This document shows, one piece after another, positions 41,808 through 50,838 of a DNA stretch of 64,000 nt. This DNA is from G963674665 sp964609625 (GTDB lineage Bacteria; Desulfobacterota; Desulfovibrionia; Desulfovibrionales; Desulfovibrionaceae): positions 1-64,000 of the forward strand of contig CAZSRS010000010.1 in assembly GCA_964609625.1 (NCBI GenBank). The letters are read 5' to 3'. Position 1 is the stretch's first letter. The number at the start of each line of letters is the position of its first letter. The notes beneath the pieces are model-generated. The model was not told the DNA's origin, did not search any database, and worked only from the letters and a program-made list of their open reading frames with translations. The position numbers and the translations under genes were made by a program.

Positions 41808-44570
41808 TCACAGAGTTGCAATCGCGTCGAGATGCTCCTGCAACTCTTGGGCCAGGATGCGCACAAGGGCGGCATCTTCCCCTTTGGCCGCCGCGTTGAT
41901 GGCCTTGCCCAGCTCGCTGATTCCTGGGAAGCCGAAGGCCGCGCCCTCGCCTTGCAACTGGTGGGAGATGGTCCTGATACCCTGGAAATCACCCTGCTCC
42001 GCGGCCGTGTGCAACCGCTGGCAGTGCTCGCGCACCGCGTTCAGATACCTTGGGGCAATGGTACGCAAATCCGCGGGCACCTGTTCAATGAATGCGCCCC
42101 CAGACCGGCGAGCCTCAACGTCGGAGTGTTCTCCCACTTGCTCCCCGTTCTGTTCAGGTGCGGCCCTTTCCGCCCTGAAATGGAGGCGGAGTGCCTGGAA
42201 AAGCTGCTTTTTACTCACGGGCTTGGCAAGATGCGCATCGCAACCCGCCTCCAGACAGCTCTCCGCGTCCCCCTCCAAGGCATGGGCGGTAAGGGCGATG
42301 ATCGGCGTAGGCCGCAATCCGGCTTCGGTCTCGTATCCGCGGATGGCGCGGGTGGTCTCCAGGCCGTCCATGAGCGGCATCTGCACGTCCATGAGCACGA
42401 GATCGTACTGCCCGGCCATGAACTTCTCCAGGCCGGCAACACCGTTCCTGGCCACGTCGAGTTCCACTGGAGTCTTGGCCAAGTAGGACTGGATCAGAAA
42501 GACGTTGTACTCCGAGTCCTCCACCAGAAGCAGCCGCATCACTGGCAGCCTCGAAGGCTCGGTGGACATGCCCGAAGCATGCGGTTCCTTGCCTGCCTCG
42601 TCCCCGGCATCCTGGCGTTGCAGGTCAGCGGTGAAGAAAAAGGTGCTCCCCGTGCCGGGCGAACTTTCCACCCAGAGCCGCCCCCCCATGAGCGTCACCA
42701 GCCAGCGGGAAATGCTCAAGCCCAGTCCTGTGCCGCCGTACTCCCTGGTGGTGGAGCTGTCGCCCTGGTTGAAGCTTTCGAAGATGTCCTCCAACTGTTG
42801 CCTGGGGATACCGATGCCTGTATCCTGTACGCTGAACAAATGGGAACAGCCTCCGTGTTCCGGTCCTGCCTGCATGACGCGCAGGTTCACACCCCCCTGC
42901 CGCGTGAACTTGATGGCGTTGTCCAGAAGGTTGACCAGAACCTGTCTGAGGCGATTGGGGTCTCCCCGAACCTCGCGTGGTACATCGTCATCGAACCGCA
43001 GCTGAAGGGCGAGGCCTTTATTTTCCGCCGCCGGCCCGATCAGGTCCACGGAACGCCGCACCTCCTCCCACAGATCGAAATCCAGACTGTCGAGATGCAA
43101 TTTGCCCGCCTCGACCTTGGACAGGTCCAGGATGTCGTTGAGCAGCTTCATGAGGCCCTGACTGGCGGTGCGGCAAAGCTCCACATAACTCTGCTGCTCG
43201 CTGTCAAGGTCGGTGCCCATGAGCAACTCGGACATACCCAGGATGGCGTTCATGGGGGTGCGGATCTCATGGCTCATGGCAGCCAGGAAGCGGGTCTTGG
43301 CTTGGCTGGCCTCTTCAGCATGTCCCTTGGCCAGTTCCAGGGCGTCCTGGATGCGTTGCCGTTCTTCTATCTCCTGGGCCAATTCCTCGTTGCGGCGGGA
43401 GAGTTCCCAGGTGCGCTGTTCCACCAGCTGTTCGAGGTGCTCCCGATAATTCTTGATTTCTTCTTCCGATTGCTTGCGTTCCGTGATGTCGTGCACGAGG
43501 GCGTCGATACGGGCTATCTCGCCTCTGGCGTTGAAAACCACGCTGGCGTTGATCAGTACCCAGACGTCACTGCCGTCCTTGCGCCTGAGCACGGCCTCGA
43601 AGTTGCGTACCACACCACGCTCCCGCAACAAGTGCAACAGCTCCTCCCGCTGAACAGGGGCGACGTAGAGCTGATGGCCGATATCGGTGAAGTAGTCCAG
43701 GACCTCCTGAACGGAACTGAATCCGAGAATCCTGGCCAGAGCTTGGTTCATGCTCAAGAAACGGCCTTCCACCGTGGTCTGGCAGATGCCTTCCACCGCA
43801 TTCTCGATGATGTTACGGTAGCGTTCCTCGGAATCGCGCAAGGTGGCCTGCTGCTCCAGCAGCTGTTCGCTCATCGCGTTGAACGCGGTCGCAAGAGCGT
43901 TGAACTCGTCGTCATAGCCCAGGGTGACGCGCTCCCCGTAGCGTCCATCTTGGAGGCGCGCGATGGCGGTCTTGAGCGCCGTCAATGGGCGCAGCAGCCA
44001 CCGTGTCATCAGAAAATGCATCAGCCCCGAGGTGAGCAACGTACCCAAGAGGATTATGCCCCCGAACAATCCGAGATAGAGCGCTGTCTCGCGCTGCAGG
44101 CCGGAGAGCCCGAAATAGAGGGCAATATAGCCCACGCGCTCGTCATAGGCCTCCACGGGCGCGAGGTGCAGTGCAAACCCTGTGCCCTCCACCGAAGTCC
44201 GCAGAAAGAGCGATCCCCTGTCCAGGGTCTTGCGCATTGCTTCGGTCAACTCGTCAAGGGTGACCGTGCCGACACGCATGAGCAACATGCCGTTGAGGTC
44301 GAAAACCGCCACGGCTTCGATGCCCTTGACCTGACGAATTCCCTCGAGACTCCGCTCCAGGGCCTCGAACTGGGTGGCAAAGACTTCATTGGCCAGGGCC
44401 TCGGAACGCTGTTGCACCACAGTGGTCAGCAACAGGTCGATCTGCTCCAACGCCGATTCCCTGCGCCGCTGTTCGATGTTGTAGAAGCCGGCGCCGAAGA
44501 CGGCGGCAAGGACAAGGCATGTCGCCCATACAGTCGCTATGGCCCGGAAACGGAGGCTCGTGGTCTTCAT
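41808..44570 (-). CDS. Hybrid sensor histidine kinase with HAMP, PAS, receiver and HPt domains
   Basis: A 920-aa membrane kinase. Helix 1 about 10-30, periplasmic sensing domain about 31-160, helix 2 about 163-188, HAMP about 190-240, PAS about 245-365, coiled coil about 366-425, HisKA with H434 in M-S-H-E-I-R-T-P, HATPase about 535-650 with D-T-G-I-G-I and G-T-G-L-G-L, receiver about 675-795 with D728, and HPt with H870 in I-S-H-Q-L-Q-G. All phosphorelay residues are present. It starts 2 bases after the stop of a periplasmic binding protein gene, so the ligand may be sensed through that protein. Confidence 0.93.
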   Translation of the reverse strand: MKTTSLRFRAIATVWATCLVLAAVFGAGFYNIEQRRRESALEQIDLLLTTVVQQRSEALANEVFATQFEALERSLEGIRQVKGIEAVAVFDLNGMLLMRVGTVTLDELTEAMRKTLDRGSLFLRTSVEGTGFALHLAPVEAYDERVGYIALYFGLSGLQRETALYLGLFGGIILLGTLLTSGLMHFLMTRWLLRPLTALKTAIARLQDGRYGERVTLGYDDEFNALATAFNAMSEQLLEQQATLRDSEERYRNIIENAVEGICQTTVEGRFLSMNQALARILGFSSVQEVLDYFTDIGHQLYVAPVQREELLHLLRERGVVRNFEAVLRRKDGSDVWVLINASVVFNARGEIARIDALVHDITERKQSEEEIKNYREHLEQLVEQRTWELSRRNEELAQEIEERQRIQDALELAKGHAEEASQAKTRFLAAMSHEIRTPMNAILGMSELLMGTDLDSEQQSYVELCRTASQGLMKLLNDILDLSKVEAGKLHLDSLDFDLWEEVRRSVDLIGPAAENKGLALQLRFDDDVPREVRGDPNRLRQVLVNLLDNAIKFTRQGGVNLRVMQAGPEHGGCSHLFSVQDTGIGIPRQQLEDIFESFNQGDSSTTREYGGTGLGLSISRWLVTLMGGRLWVESSPGTGSTFFFTADLQRQDAGDEAGKEPHASGMSTEPSRLPVMRLLLVEDSEYNVFLIQSYLAKTPVELDVARNGVAGLEKFMAGQYDLVLMDVQMPLMDGLETTRAIRGYETEAGLRPTPIIALTAHALEGDAESCLEAGCDAHLAKPVSKKQLFQALRLHFRAERAAPEQNGEQVGEHSDVEARRSGGAFIEQVPADLRTIAPRYLNAVREHCQRLHTAAEQGDFQGIRTISHQLQGEGAAFGFPGISELGKAINAAAKGEDAALVRILAQELQEHLDAIATL

Positions 44571-44572
44571 GG

Positions 44573-45802
44573 CTAAGGCATGGGGGCCGTGGGTGAAATG
44601 GTCTCGATCCGAAAAGGTCTGCCATCGCGAACCTGAATGATCGCCGCGCTCTTGAGGGGGTCACCAAAGCTGTCGAAGGTGATGGTACCGGTGACCGCGT
44701 CAAAGGCCTTGGTGGAGGCAAGTGCGGCGCGCACGGTGGCACGCTCGGTGGAACCCGCCCGCTGGATGGCGTCGGCCACGAGGTAGACCGCGTCGTAAGC
44801 CAGGACGAACCCGGAACTCAGGTCCTGCGTGGCGCCGAATTTCTCCACCACTGCCCGTGACTTCGGGCTGTCCATGTCCGGGGACCAGTGCGCGCAATGG
44901 TAGACCCCCTCTCCCTCGTAGCCCTTGAGGTCGCTATAGACAAGGAAATCCCAGCCGTCCCCTCCCAGGACCGGCATGACCAGACCTTCCTCGCGGAGTC
45001 TCCTGACAATGGCGCCGCTTTCGAATTGCGCCGGCAGGAAAATCATGTCCGGAGCATGCTGGGCTGCCTCGGACATAAGCGCGTCCAGAACGCCACGATG
45101 CTTGAGTTCCGCGACCTTGTAGGGAAGGCGGGCCAGAACCTTGCCTCCCAAGGACTCGAACCGCTCCCGGAAGACCTTCTCCAGCCCTATGCTGTAGTCG
45201 CTGGTGATGTCCACGAAGGTCAAGGCCTGGGAAAACATCTTGCTGTTGCGCGCGAACATGGCCATGACATTGCCCTGGAAATCGTCGGTGAAACAGACTC
45301 GGAAGACATAGTCGCCGGCCCTGGTCACCGCCGGGTTGGTGGCCACGTTGCTGACCAAGGGGATGCCGCGTTTCTGGGCCTCGCGCCCCGCCGCGATGGC
45401 GTTGGAACTCCAGGCCGGCCCCACGATGGCTACTGCCCCGGCGGCATCGGCTTTTTCCACTGCCTGTTTCGAACCAATGGGCGTGCTCATGTTGTCCAGG
45501 ATCACCAACTCCACGTGCCTGCCAAGGATACCCCCCTGGGCGTTGATCTCGGCCACGGCGACGCGAACACCGTTGAGGGAGGGTTCGTTGTACTGGGCAC
45601 CCGTCCCAGAAATCCCCAGGATCAGCGCCAGTACGACAGGGTCATCCCCTGCCCGGACAGCCGGGGGAGAAGACGCGAGGAGCAGCGTCAAGGCCAGCAG
45701 GCCGATACCCGTGCCCCACAGGAGGACACGCTGCAGCCCCCCGGATCGTGATTGCGCACACTGCATGCGCTCCCCCCGGATGCGATGTTGATTCTGCGAC
45801 AT
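44573..45802 (-). CDS. Periplasmic binding protein, branched-chain amino acid type
   Basis: A 409-aa protein of the LivJ-like family (type I periplasmic binding fold). Signal peptide about 25-50 after a polar N-terminus, then L-A-L-I-L-G-I-S-G-T-G-A-Q-Y and G-V-R-V-A-V-A-E-I-N-A-Q-G-G-I-L-G-R. No permease or ATPase genes accompany it; instead it is coupled to the kinase gene downstream (2-base gap), suggesting a sensory rather than transport role. Starts at 45802 (AAGGAAGG ahead) and 45766 (GGGGGAG ahead) are both plausible. Confidence 0.87.
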   Translation of the reverse strand: MSQNQHRIRGERMQCAQSRSGGLQRVLLWGTGIGLLALTLLLASSPPAVRAGDDPVVLALILGISGTGAQYNEPSLNGVRVAVAEINAQGGILGRHVELVILDNMSTPIGSKQAVEKADAAGAVAIVGPAWSSNAIAAGREAQKRGIPLVSNVATNPAVTRAGDYVFRVCFTDDFQGNVMAMFARNSKMFSQALTFVDITSDYSIGLEKVFRERFESLGGKVLARLPYKVAELKHRGVLDALMSEAAQHAPDMIFLPAQFESGAIVRRLREEGLVMPVLGGDGWDFLVYSDLKGYEGEGVYHCAHWSPDMDSPKSRAVVEKFGATQDLSSGFVLAYDAVYLVADAIQRAGSTERATVRAALASTKAFDAVTGTITFDSFGDPLKSAAIIQVRDGRPFRIETISPTAPMP

Positions 45803-46237
45803 GTCCTTCCTTGGACGTGGTGCAAGCCGACCCGTGCCGGTGTCCTCACGCCGCCTCAGGGCGTGGCGCCGACACGATGCGATGCTTGAATGCGGATCTG
45901 TTCTTCAGGATGATGCCTCCTTTCCGCACTTTATTCAAGACCAATGTCTTTTTCACTGCCCGCTTCAAAAAAACCCGCGCGGTGACTATTTCCCGGCTCC
46001 AGATCCGCCCCAGGAGCCAAACCGCGCTCCTGAGCTGATCCCTGGAGTGGATATCCAATGCCTGCCCCGTTGTCCTCGTCACCCCCGTCTTCTCCATCCG
46101 TCCAGGGAATACCCGTGACCTGGCACTTGTTTTTTACATGGCTTTTTCCTAAGGCTTGGTGTTCGCGCAGGACTCGTGCCACACTACCCTCCTGCCCTGG
46201 CAGCATACGGCAGGCAACTATACAAGGACAGTACCCC
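45803..46237. other. Divergent intergenic region, 435 bases
   Basis: Lies between the binding-protein gene and the epimerase gene, read away from each other. A perfect 6-bp inverted repeat (CACGCC/GGCGTG) occurs near 45848-45866. No gene, RNA or clear promoter pair was recognised. Confidence 0.4.
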
Positions 46238-47209
46238 ATGAAAGCGCTCATCACCGGTGGTGCCGGATTCATAGGCTCGCACCTCGCCGATGCCCTGTTG
46301 GAACAGGGGCACGGCGTGGAGGCCATCGACGATCTTTCCACCGGCCGCATCGATAACATTCAGGCCCTTTTCGCCAACCCCGGCTTCCACTTCACACGGG
46401 CCTCGATCATGGACGAGATCGTGCTCGACCGCCTCGCCTCCCAGGCCGATGTCATCTTCCACCTGGCCGCGGCCGTGGGCGTGGACCTCATCGTCAAGCA
46501 CCCCGTGCGCACCATCGAGACCAACGTCAAGGGCAGCGAGGCCGTGTTCAAGGCGGCGCTGCGCTACAACTGCAAGGTGCTCCTGGCCAGCACCTCGGAG
46601 GTGTACGGCAAGGGCTCCAAGACCCCCTTCAGCGAGGAGGACGACGTTGTCCTCGGCCCCACCAGCAAGAGCCGCTGGGCCTACGCCATCAGCAAGATGC
46701 TCGACGAGAGCCTGGGCTTCGCCCACTTCCAGGAGTATGGACTGCGCGTGAACATCATGCGCTTGTTCAACACCGTGGGCCCCAGGCAGACCGGACAATA
46801 CGGCATGGTCATCCCCAGGTTCATGGCCCAGGCCCTGCGAGGCGACGACATCACCATCTACGGCGACGGCACCCAGAGCCGCTGCTTCTGCGACGTTTCC
46901 GACGTGGTCCGCGCCGTCATCGGCCTGGCGTCGCTGGACCACGACCAAGTCCGGGTTTACAACGTGGGCGGCAACGAGGAAATCAGCATCGAGGACCTGG
47001 CGCACATGGTCAAGGGCGTGACCCAGAGTTCCTCGCGGATCGTCAAGATTCCCTACTCCGAGGCCTACGCGCCGGGCTTCGAGGACATGCAGCGCCGTCA
47101 GCCCGACATCGGCCGCATCAGGGAACTCCTGGGCTGGGAACCTCGAATCCCCCTGACCGACATCCTGCAACGCATCAAGGCACACATGCTCGAAACCGGG
47201 CAATTCTAG
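46238..47209 (+). CDS. NAD-dependent nucleotide-sugar epimerase/dehydratase
   Basis: A 323-aa extended SDR. The N-terminal G-G-A-G-F-I-G-S motif binds NAD, S-T-S-E-V-Y-G holds the catalytic Ser/Thr, and Y-A-I-S-K the Tyr/Lys pair. It is similar to UDP-glucose 4-epimerases and UDP-glucuronate decarboxylases, but the product sugar cannot be named. ATG at 46238 follows AAGGA; the long frame from 46058 only adds non-coding sequence. It is followed 9 bases later by an aminotransferase gene. Confidence 0.85.
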   Translation: MKALITGGAGFIGSHLADALLEQGHGVEAIDDLSTGRIDNIQALFANPGFHFTRASIMDEIVLDRLASQADVIFHLAAAVGVDLIVKHPVRTIETNVKGSEAVFKAALRYNCKVLLASTSEVYGKGSKTPFSEEDDVVLGPTSKSRWAYAISKMLDESLGFAHFQEYGLRVNIMRLFNTVGPRQTGQYGMVIPRFMAQALRGDDITIYGDGTQSRCFCDVSDVVRAVIGLASLDHDQVRVYNVGGNEEISIEDLAHMVKGVTQSSSRIVKIPYSEAYAPGFEDMQRRQPDIGRIRELLGWEPRIPLTDILQRIKAHMLETGQF

Positions 47210-47218
47210 GAGACAATC

Positions 47219-48397
47219 ATGCGTGACAAATACCGCTTGCTCACCCCCGGCCCCACCCCCATGCCCGAGGAGGCGCGCCTGGCCATGGCTAGGGACATGG
47301 AGCACCACCGCAAGCCGCCCTTTAAAAAATTGTTGCGCGACATCCAGGGTAACCTACGACAGCTCTTCGCCACGCGGCAGCCCGTGCTCCCCCTGACCTG
47401 CTCGGGCACCGGCGCCATGGTCGCGGCCGTCACCAACTGCTTCGCGCCGGGCGAAAAGGTCCTGGTGGTGGAGGCCGGCAAGTTCGGCGAACGCTGGGGC
47501 GAGATCGCCGAAAACCACGGCCTGCGGACCACATACACCCACAAGGAATGGGGGCGCAGTGTCACTCCCCAGGAAGTGGCTCAGGCCCTGGACAACGAGC
47601 CGGACATCGCCGGCGTGCTGGTCCAGGCCTCGGAGACCTCAACCGGCGTGCTACACCCCATCGCGGAGCTGGGGCGCATTACCAAGGACCGCGACACCCT
47701 GCTGGTGGCGGATGGCATCTCGGCAGTGGGCGTCTCGCCGTGCCCCATGGACGCCTGGCACATCGACTGCCTGCTCACCGGCTCGCAAAAAGGACTCATG
47801 CTGCCCCCTGGCCTGGCTTTCGTCTGCTTGAGCGACAAGGCCTGGGACAAGGTGGAAAAAGTCCCCCACAAGCCCTTCTACTTCAATCTCCCGGCGGAGC
47901 GCGACAACACCGCGGCCGGCCAGACCCTGTTCACCCCGGCCGTGAGCCTGCTCGTAGGGCTGGATGTGACCCTGCGGCTGTTCCTCGGCGATGATCCCAA
48001 GGCCGGACTGGACGCCCTCTATGCCAAGCAGTGGGCGCTCACCGCGCTCACGCGCGCCGGTGTCGAGGCCATGGGCCTGGAACTGCTGGCCAAGGAGCAT
48101 TTCACCTGGGGGCTGACCTCCGTCAGGCTGCCAATGGGCGTGGACGGCCAAAAGCTCCTGCAACGCGCGGCCGAGGACCACGGCGTGATCATGGCCGGAG
48201 GGCAGGGACATCTCAAGGGGCGCATCGTGCGCATCGGACACATGGGATATGTAGACTGGGGGGATCTCTGCGCCGGACTCTACGCCTTTGCCAAGGCCTA
48301 CACCGCCTGCGGCGGGCACATCGGCTGCAGGGATTTCCTGGAGCAGGGCATGGCGGCCTACGAACAGGCCTTGAACCACCTGCCCGAATCGCTGTAG
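47219..48397 (+). CDS. Class V PLP-dependent aminotransferase (serine/alanine-glyoxylate type)
   Basis: A 392-aa fold-type I enzyme of the alanine-glyoxylate/serine-pyruvate aminotransferase group. Landmarks: L-L-T-P-G-P-T-P at the start, T-C-S-G-T-G-A-M near residue 60, V-A-D-G-I-S-A-V-G, and the Schiff-base lysine in T-G-S-Q-K-G-L. In Desulfovibrio genomes similar proteins may serve in serine or phosphonate metabolism. AGGAG precedes the ATG. Confidence 0.88.
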   Translation: MRDKYRLLTPGPTPMPEEARLAMARDMEHHRKPPFKKLLRDIQGNLRQLFATRQPVLPLTCSGTGAMVAAVTNCFAPGEKVLVVEAGKFGERWGEIAENHGLRTTYTHKEWGRSVTPQEVAQALDNEPDIAGVLVQASETSTGVLHPIAELGRITKDRDTLLVADGISAVGVSPCPMDAWHIDCLLTGSQKGLMLPPGLAFVCLSDKAWDKVEKVPHKPFYFNLPAERDNTAAGQTLFTPAVSLLVGLDVTLRLFLGDDPKAGLDALYAKQWALTALTRAGVEAMGLELLAKEHFTWGLTSVRLPMGVDGQKLLQRAAEDHGVIMAGGQGHLKGRIVRIGHMGYVDWGDLCAGLYAFAKAYTACGGHIGCRDFLEQGMAAYEQALNHLPESL

Positions 48398-48433
48398 AAT
48401 GCCCCGGACCACAGACCGCCAAGGGGGAACGCC

Positions 48434-48829
48434 ATGAGCGACGAAAAAGACTTCACGGTCACGGACCGCAGAGCCACGGCCTCGGAAGCCGGTGCAGCCG
48501 CACAGAACGCCCAAGCCTCGGGGGACCGGGAATGCGAATGCACGGAAGAACAACGGAAGGCTGGAGAAGACTGTCAGTGCCTCTTCCCCAAGGTCACCTT
48601 CACCACATTCATCCTCTCCCTGTATTCCTCGGCCATGGTGCACCTGGGCGAAGTGCCGGAACCAGAATCAGGAGCGGTACAGGAACACCTGCCCCTGGCC
48701 AAACACACCATCGACATCCTGGCCATGCTCAAGGAAAAGACCTGCAAGTGCCTGGACGCCGACGAGGCCCGGCTCATCGAAGGACTGCTCTACGAACTGC
48801 GCATGAAATACATCATGAAGACACGCTGA
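48434..48829 (+). CDS. DUF1844 protein with cysteine-rich N-terminus
   Basis: A 131-aa cytosolic protein. The C-terminal 80 residues are the DUF1844 domain (T-F-T-T-F-I-L-S-L-Y-S-S-A-M-V-H-L-G). The N-terminal part contains a C-E-C...C-Q-C pattern that could hold a metal. Function unknown. GGGGGAA lies ahead of the ATG. Confidence 0.8.
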   Translation: MSDEKDFTVTDRRATASEAGAAAQNAQASGDRECECTEEQRKAGEDCQCLFPKVTFTTFILSLYSSAMVHLGEVPEPESGAVQEHLPLAKHTIDILAMLKEKTCKCLDADEARLIEGLLYELRMKYIMKTR

Positions 48830-48890
48830 CTCCAGGTTTCCTCCTCACAAGGAAACTTGGTGCCGTACCCTCAACCTCAGGGAGAACACC

Positions 48891-49943
48891 ATGGGCAAGA
48901 CACCCGTGGGCTTGGTGGGCGTGACCGGCTATACCGGCATGGAACTCGCCAGGCTGCTGCACAACCACCCCCATTTCACACTGATCAGGGCCACTTCCAG
49001 GGCCGAGGCCGGCAAATCCCTGGACGCCGTCTACCCCTTCCTGCAGGACCTGCCCCTGGGCAAGCTGGTCGTCAGCGAGCCGGACCCCAACGACTTGGCA
49101 TCCGCCTGCGAACTGGTCTTCCTGGCAGTGCCCCATGGCGCGGCCATGGATACCGCCGGCGTGCTCAGGCGCAGGAACGTGCGTGTGGTGGACCTCAGCG
49201 CGGATTTCAGGCTGCGCGACCCCGGCGTCTACAACCAATGGTACGGTTTGGAGCACCGCGAGACCGGTCTCCTGGACACCGCTGTCTACGGCCTGCCCGA
49301 ACTATACGCCGAGCGCATCGCCACGGCCGATTTGGTGGCCAACCCGGGCTGCTATCCCACGGCCTCCATCCTGGGCACCTACCCCGCCCTCAAGGCCGGA
49401 ATCATCGACCCCCACAGCCTGATCATCGACGCCAAGTCCGGCACCAGCGGCGCGGGGCGCAAACCAGGCCTCGGCACCCTGTTCTGCGAGGTTACGGACA
49501 CCTTCCGCGCCTACAACCTGGGGCGGCATCGCCACACACCCGAGATCGAACAGGAGCTGAGCGTCATTGCCAGGAGCGACCTGCGTGTAATCTTTTCGCC
49601 GCACCTGGTGCCCATGAACCGCGGCATCCTGGCCACGAGTTACGCGGACCTCACGCGCCCCGTCCCCGTGGAGGAAGTACAGGAAATTTACGAACAGGCT
49701 TACGCCCCACACCCCTGGGTCAGGGTCCTGCCCCAGGGGCTGTTGCCCGAGACAAGACACGTGCGTGGTACCATGCTCTGCGACATCGGCTTGGTCCTGG
49801 AAAAACGCACCAACCGGCTGATCATGGTCTCGGTCATCGACAACCTCTGCCGCGGCGCCTCTGGCCAAGCCTTGGCCAACGCCAACCTGATGTGCGGCTT
49901 CGCCCTCGACGCCGGCCTGGACCTCCCTCCCATGATGCCCTGA
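48891..49943 (+). CDS. argC: N-acetyl-gamma-glutamyl-phosphate reductase
   Basis: A 350-aa enzyme of arginine biosynthesis that reduces N-acetylglutamyl phosphate to the semialdehyde. G-V-T-G-Y-T-G-M-E-L binds NADPH at the start, the catalytic Cys is in N-P-G-C-Y-P-T, and H-R-H-T-P-E-I closes the active site. It is the last gene of the plus-strand run and is followed by a strong terminator. Confidence 0.96.
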   Translation: MGKTPVGLVGVTGYTGMELARLLHNHPHFTLIRATSRAEAGKSLDAVYPFLQDLPLGKLVVSEPDPNDLASACELVFLAVPHGAAMDTAGVLRRRNVRVVDLSADFRLRDPGVYNQWYGLEHRETGLLDTAVYGLPELYAERIATADLVANPGCYPTASILGTYPALKAGIIDPHSLIIDAKSGTSGAGRKPGLGTLFCEVTDTFRAYNLGRHRHTPEIEQELSVIARSDLRVIFSPHLVPMNRGILATSYADLTRPVPVEEVQEIYEQAYAPHPWVRVLPQGLLPETRHVRGTMLCDIGLVLEKRTNRLIMVSVIDNLCRGASGQALANANLMCGFALDAGLDLPPMMP

Positions 49944-49948
49944 ACAGA

Positions 49949-49981
49949 GCGCCCCCGTCTGCCAACGGGGGCGCGTTTTTT
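49949..49981 (+). terminator. Intrinsic terminator after argC
   Basis: GCGCCCCCGT pairs perfectly with ACGGGGGCGC around a 6-nt loop, followed by G and six T residues. Confidence 0.95.
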
Positions 49982-50058
49982 CTTGCTTCCGCCCGGTGAA
50001 GGCCTGTCCCGGACTCGTTCAGCCCAGGTTGACAACAACGCGGGCTTCCACCCCTCGT

Positions 50059-50838
50059 TCAGGTCCAGCGGGCCATGAACCCGGCACTGTCCCCGCCGTC
50101 ACCACCCTCACGGATGTGCCGGATCAGGGCACTCCCGAAGACCACGGCATCGAGGTGCGCGGCAAAGGGCTCCAGCTGCTCCGGCGAGCCAATGCCGAAG
50201 CCCAGGGCCAGGGGCAGGGCGAAGGCCTGGCGCGCCTCGGCCAACTTGGCCGCGATGGTCCGGGGCAGGCTGCCCCGCTCCCCGGTGGTGCCCAGCACCG
50301 AGACCATGTACACGAATCCGCCCCTGTCGCCGACAAAAGCCGCGTAGGCCCGCATGCGCTCCAGGCTGGTGTTCAGTCCCACCAGGGGCACCAGGGCGAT
50401 GCCCTGGGCCGAGAGCGCCGCATGCATGGGCGCGGCCTCTTCCAGGGGCAGATCCGGGACGATCAGGCCGCTCACGCCGACGGCAGCGGCATCCTTGGCC
50501 AAGCGCTCCAGGCCGTACTGATAGAAGGGGTTGCAATAGCCCATGAGCACCAGGGCCGCGCTGAAGCGCCCCTGCCGTGCGCGCAGGCCCTCCAGTATCC
50601 AGGCCAGGCTCACGCCGCGCTCCAGGCACTCCAGGGAGGCCTGCTCCACCACGGGGCCGTCGGCCACGGGATCGGAAAAGGGCACGCCGATCTCGATGAC
50701 GTCGGCACCGGCCTTGTCCAGGGCCTCCAACTCGTTCCAGAAACGTTCAAGATCGGGAAATCCCGCGGGCAGGAAGGGGATCAGGGCCTTGCGCCCCGCC
50801 TGGTTGGCCGCCTGGATGCGTCGTGTGATCTCGTTCAT
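50059..50838 (-). CDS. trpA: Tryptophan synthase alpha subunit
   Basis: A 259-aa TIM-barrel enzyme that cleaves indole-3-glycerol phosphate. The catalytic Glu is in I-E-I-G-V-P-F-S-D-P and the Asp in V-P-D-L-P-L-E-E; G-F-G-I-G-S binds phosphate. Its ATG overlaps the trpB stop by 4 bases. It is the last gene of the aromatic superoperon. The longer frame reaching back into trpB is an artefact. Confidence 0.97.
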   Translation of the reverse strand: MNEITRRIQAANQAGRKALIPFLPAGFPDLERFWNELEALDKAGADVIEIGVPFSDPVADGPVVEQASLECLERGVSLAWILEGLRARQGRFSAALVLMGYCNPFYQYGLERLAKDAAAVGVSGLIVPDLPLEEAAPMHAALSAQGIALVPLVGLNTSLERMRAYAAFVGDRGGFVYMVSVLGTTGERGSLPRTIAAKLAEARQAFALPLALGFGIGSPEQLEPFAAHLDAVVFGSALIRHIREGGDGGDSAGFMARWT

